The translations under genes were made by a program, and so were the position numbers. Below, in pieces: positions 5,580 to 6,612 of a stretch of DNA of 6,612 nt. How positions within the stretch are numbered: position 1 is the stretch's first letter; every line of letters begins with the position of its first letter. Below the pieces are notes generated by a model. The model worked only from the letters and a program-made list of their open reading frames with translations. It was not told the DNA's origin and did no database searches. The DNA is from Pirellulales bacterium (GTDB lineage Bacteria > Planctomycetota > Planctomycetia > Pirellulales > Thermoguttaceae). Where the stretch lies: contig JAUWHT010000229.1 of assembly GCA_030605745.1 (NCBI GenBank), forward strand, positions 1 to 6,612. Direction: 5' to 3'.

Positions 5580-6251
5580 CTATACTGCCTGTTTCGCCTC
5601 TTCTGCCGATTCTTCAGCGTGCCGTGGCACCGTGGTAAGATTCTCGGGTGGTTTGCAATCGGCCTCGGCCAGTCTGCGGCGGTGACGGTGCCAGCAGTAG
5701 ATGGCAGCAACCACCACCGTCACGACCACGACCACCGTCAGCAGGATCTCCACCCGGCGAATCAACCGGGTAATCGTGGTGCCGTACTTGTAGCTCAGCG
5801 AGAAGAACAGCCCGATCACGGTCGTGGCGCACAACAGATCGATCAACAGGAACCGACGGAACGGAACCCGCATGATTCCAGCCGACAGGTAGACCGGCGA
5901 GCGGAGCCCCACCAGGAATCGAGCCAGGAAGAAAACCTTCAGGCCGTGTTTTTCCAGCATCTGTTCGATTTGTGCCTCGCGCTGGGGTTTGACGAAGTGT
6001 GCCCACCAGGGGTGCTCGCGGACCACGCTGCGGCCGAAATGGTAGCCGATCCAGTACATCACGCAGTCACCAGCCAAAGCCCCAAACAGACACGACGCCA
6101 GCGCCAACCACGGGTGCAACTGGCCGTGGGAGCTGAGAATCCCCGCCGCGATGATTGGCACCTCCTCGGGGACCGGAAGCCCCGATCCGGTCAGGATCAG
6201 CACGACAATAATGGCCAGATAGGACCCGTGAGTCAACAATAGCTCGGTCAT
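5580..6251 (-). CDS. DedA-family (VTT-domain) inner-membrane protein
   Basis: DedA-family proteins are polytopic inner-membrane proteins. Members are linked to flipping of phospholipids or undecaprenyl phosphate and to membrane homeostasis. The 223-residue length fits the family. Visible marks are a first hydrophobic segment at about 9-24; the re-entrant-loop motif GLPVPEEVPIIAAG at about 24-37 with its acidic pair; GALAGDCVMYWIGYHFG at about 57-73 with the family's G-D-Y-G pattern; and FFLARFLVGLRSPVYLSAG at about 107-125 with the conserved arginines Arg111 and Arg117. Two further hydrophobic stretches follow at about 134-152 and 169-187, then a charged cytoplasmic tail of about 35 residues. 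The start at ATG 6251 has AAGAAG upstream as a modest ribosome binding site. The gene converges on the 82-residue gene, so its context does not narrow the substrate. The exact DedA subgroup cannot be told from the sequence alone. Confidence 0.9.
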   Translation of the reverse strand: MTELLLTHGSYLAIIVVLILTGSGLPVPEEVPIIAAGILSSHGQLHPWLALASCLFGALAGDCVMYWIGYHFGRSVVREHPWWAHFVKPQREAQIEQMLEKHGLKVFFLARFLVGLRSPVYLSAGIMRVPFRRFLLIDLLCATTVIGLFFSLSYKYGTTITRLIRRVEILLTVVVVVTVVVAAIYCWHRHRRRLAEADCKPPENLTTVPRHAEESAEEAKQAV

Positions 6252-6282
6252 CGCGGCGGTCTTCTTAACAGAAACGGCGGTG

Positions 6283-6322
6283 GGAGCACGGCCGTCCTAT
6301 GCGGGCAGGATGCCCACGCTCC
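6283..6322. repeat. Degenerate nested palindromes in the gap before the protease gene
   Basis: GGAGC at 6283-6287 faces GCTCC at 6318-6322. Inside lie the self-complementary ACGGCCGT at 6288-6295 and the hairpin GGGCA-GGA-TGCCC at 6303-6315. It looks like the remains of one or two of the GC-rich intergenic repeats seen elsewhere in the window. The rest of 6252-6400 shows no gene. Confidence 0.45.
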
Positions 6323-6386
6323 AAGGACATCATTCTACTCGGACCGGCTGGTTGTGGTCTACGGGACTTACGGCAATAATGCAGAT

Positions 6387-6392
6387 AGGAGG
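6387..6392 (+). promoter_or_regulatory. Very strong Shine-Dalgarno site of the aspartic protease gene
   Basis: AGGAGG, extended to TAGGAGGTGA, is close to a full complement of the 16S rRNA 3' end and stands eight bases before the ATG at 6401. It fixes the start of the partial gene and is far stronger than any other initiation site in this window. Confidence 0.8.
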
Positions 6393-6400
6393 TGATATCT

Positions 6401-6612
6401 ATGGGTAGGATTGCGGCGTCTGTTGCGTTGGCTAACCTGCTGGACCTGGAGAAGACGATCCGGTGCGACGCACTGGTGGATACGGGTGCCTCTCACATGA
6501 CGCTTCCTACGGTGTGGAGAGAGCGACTCGGCGAGCTACAGGAGTTCGGTATCGTGGAGCTCGAAACTGCTACCCAGAAGACCGTCAAGGGAGTTGCATG
6601 CGGGCCGGTCCG
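6401..6612 (+). CDS. Retropepsin-like (clan AA) aspartic protease, 3' end outside the window
   Basis: The first 70 codons are open to the window edge with no stop. Residues 24-36 read ALVDTGASHMTLP, the hallmark of single-domain aspartic proteases of the retropepsin type, with Asp27 as the expected catalytic aspartate of the D-T-G-A-S signature. These enzymes work as homodimers, each subunit giving one aspartate. The preceding residues (MGRIAASVALANLLDLEKTIRCD) give the first strands of the fold, and VELETATQKTVKGVACGPV afterwards fits the flap region. Bacterial relatives are annotated as clan AA aspartic proteases or retroviral-protease-like proteins, often without known substrate. There is no signal peptide, so it is probably cytoplasmic. 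The start is supported by the strong AGGAGG at 6387-6392. A toxin-antitoxin or defence link cannot be judged without the downstream gene. Confidence 0.85.
   Translation, partial: MGRIAASVALANLLDLEKTIRCDALVDTGASHMTLPTVWRERLGELQEFGIVELETATQKTVKGVACGPV

Noticed and set aside
5619..6242. 207-residue plus-strand open frame opposite the DedA-family gene
   Set aside because: Gln/His/Asp-rich low-complexity translation that is the complement of the DedA membrane segments; the minus-strand protein has the conserved motifs.
6352..6380. Promoter TTGTGG - 17 bases - AATAAT before the aspartic protease
   Set aside because: The -35 match is weak, and the implied transcript would start on the Shine-Dalgarno itself, leaving almost no leader; probably chance.

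Overview
The window is GC-rich chromosomal bacterial DNA. The gene families and intergenic palindromes point to a planctomycete, probably Pirellulales-like. The clues are a cysteine-free anti-sigma-type protein with a long extracytoplasmic part, a small protein with the TVPL..LLPLLADAVQS..TWL.DF core, a coupled pair of a 160-residue conserved hypothetical and a minimal nucleotidyltransferase, and GC-rich palindromes in most gaps. This assignment is from family resemblance by eye; no search was run.

Layout. Positions 1-164 hold an imperfect palindromic repeat. 165-1463 (+) encodes a single-pass membrane anti-sigma-factor-like protein. 1464-1603 holds a long imperfect hairpin and a few codons that look like the start of a HEPN-type toxin gene. 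1604-2388 (-) carries a two-gene unit: a 160-residue protein of unknown function, then a minimal MNT-type nucleotidyltransferase. 2389-2508 holds a perfect 30-bp inverted repeat joined to a 7-bp tandem array that runs into the end of the next gene. 2509-5214 (-) is tex, encoding an S1-domain RNA-binding protein with an internal insert and a long basic tail. 5316-5564 (+) is an 82-residue conserved hypothetical, divergent from tex. 5580-6251 (-) is a DedA-family membrane protein. 6252-6400 holds palindromic repeat debris. From 6401 (+) a retropepsin-like aspartic protease runs off the window edge behind a very strong ribosome binding site.

The genes do not form one pathway; this is mostly housekeeping and lineage-specific genes separated by repeats. 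The part most worth attention is 1552-1909. The nucleotidyltransferase has lost the first aspartate of its GSx10DxD motif and stops early, although a recognisable family C-terminus continues in frame past the stop. Immediately after it, in the position and register expected for a HepT-type partner, about 13 codons of a HEPN-like start are visible before the sequence dissolves into a palindromic repeat. I read this as a decaying MNT/HEPN toxin-antitoxin pair. Second in interest are repeats entering coding sequence: a CCCCGGGAC palindrome inside the tex insert, and the heptad array that supplies the tex stop codon. I found no convincing evidence of a wholly new biological system.
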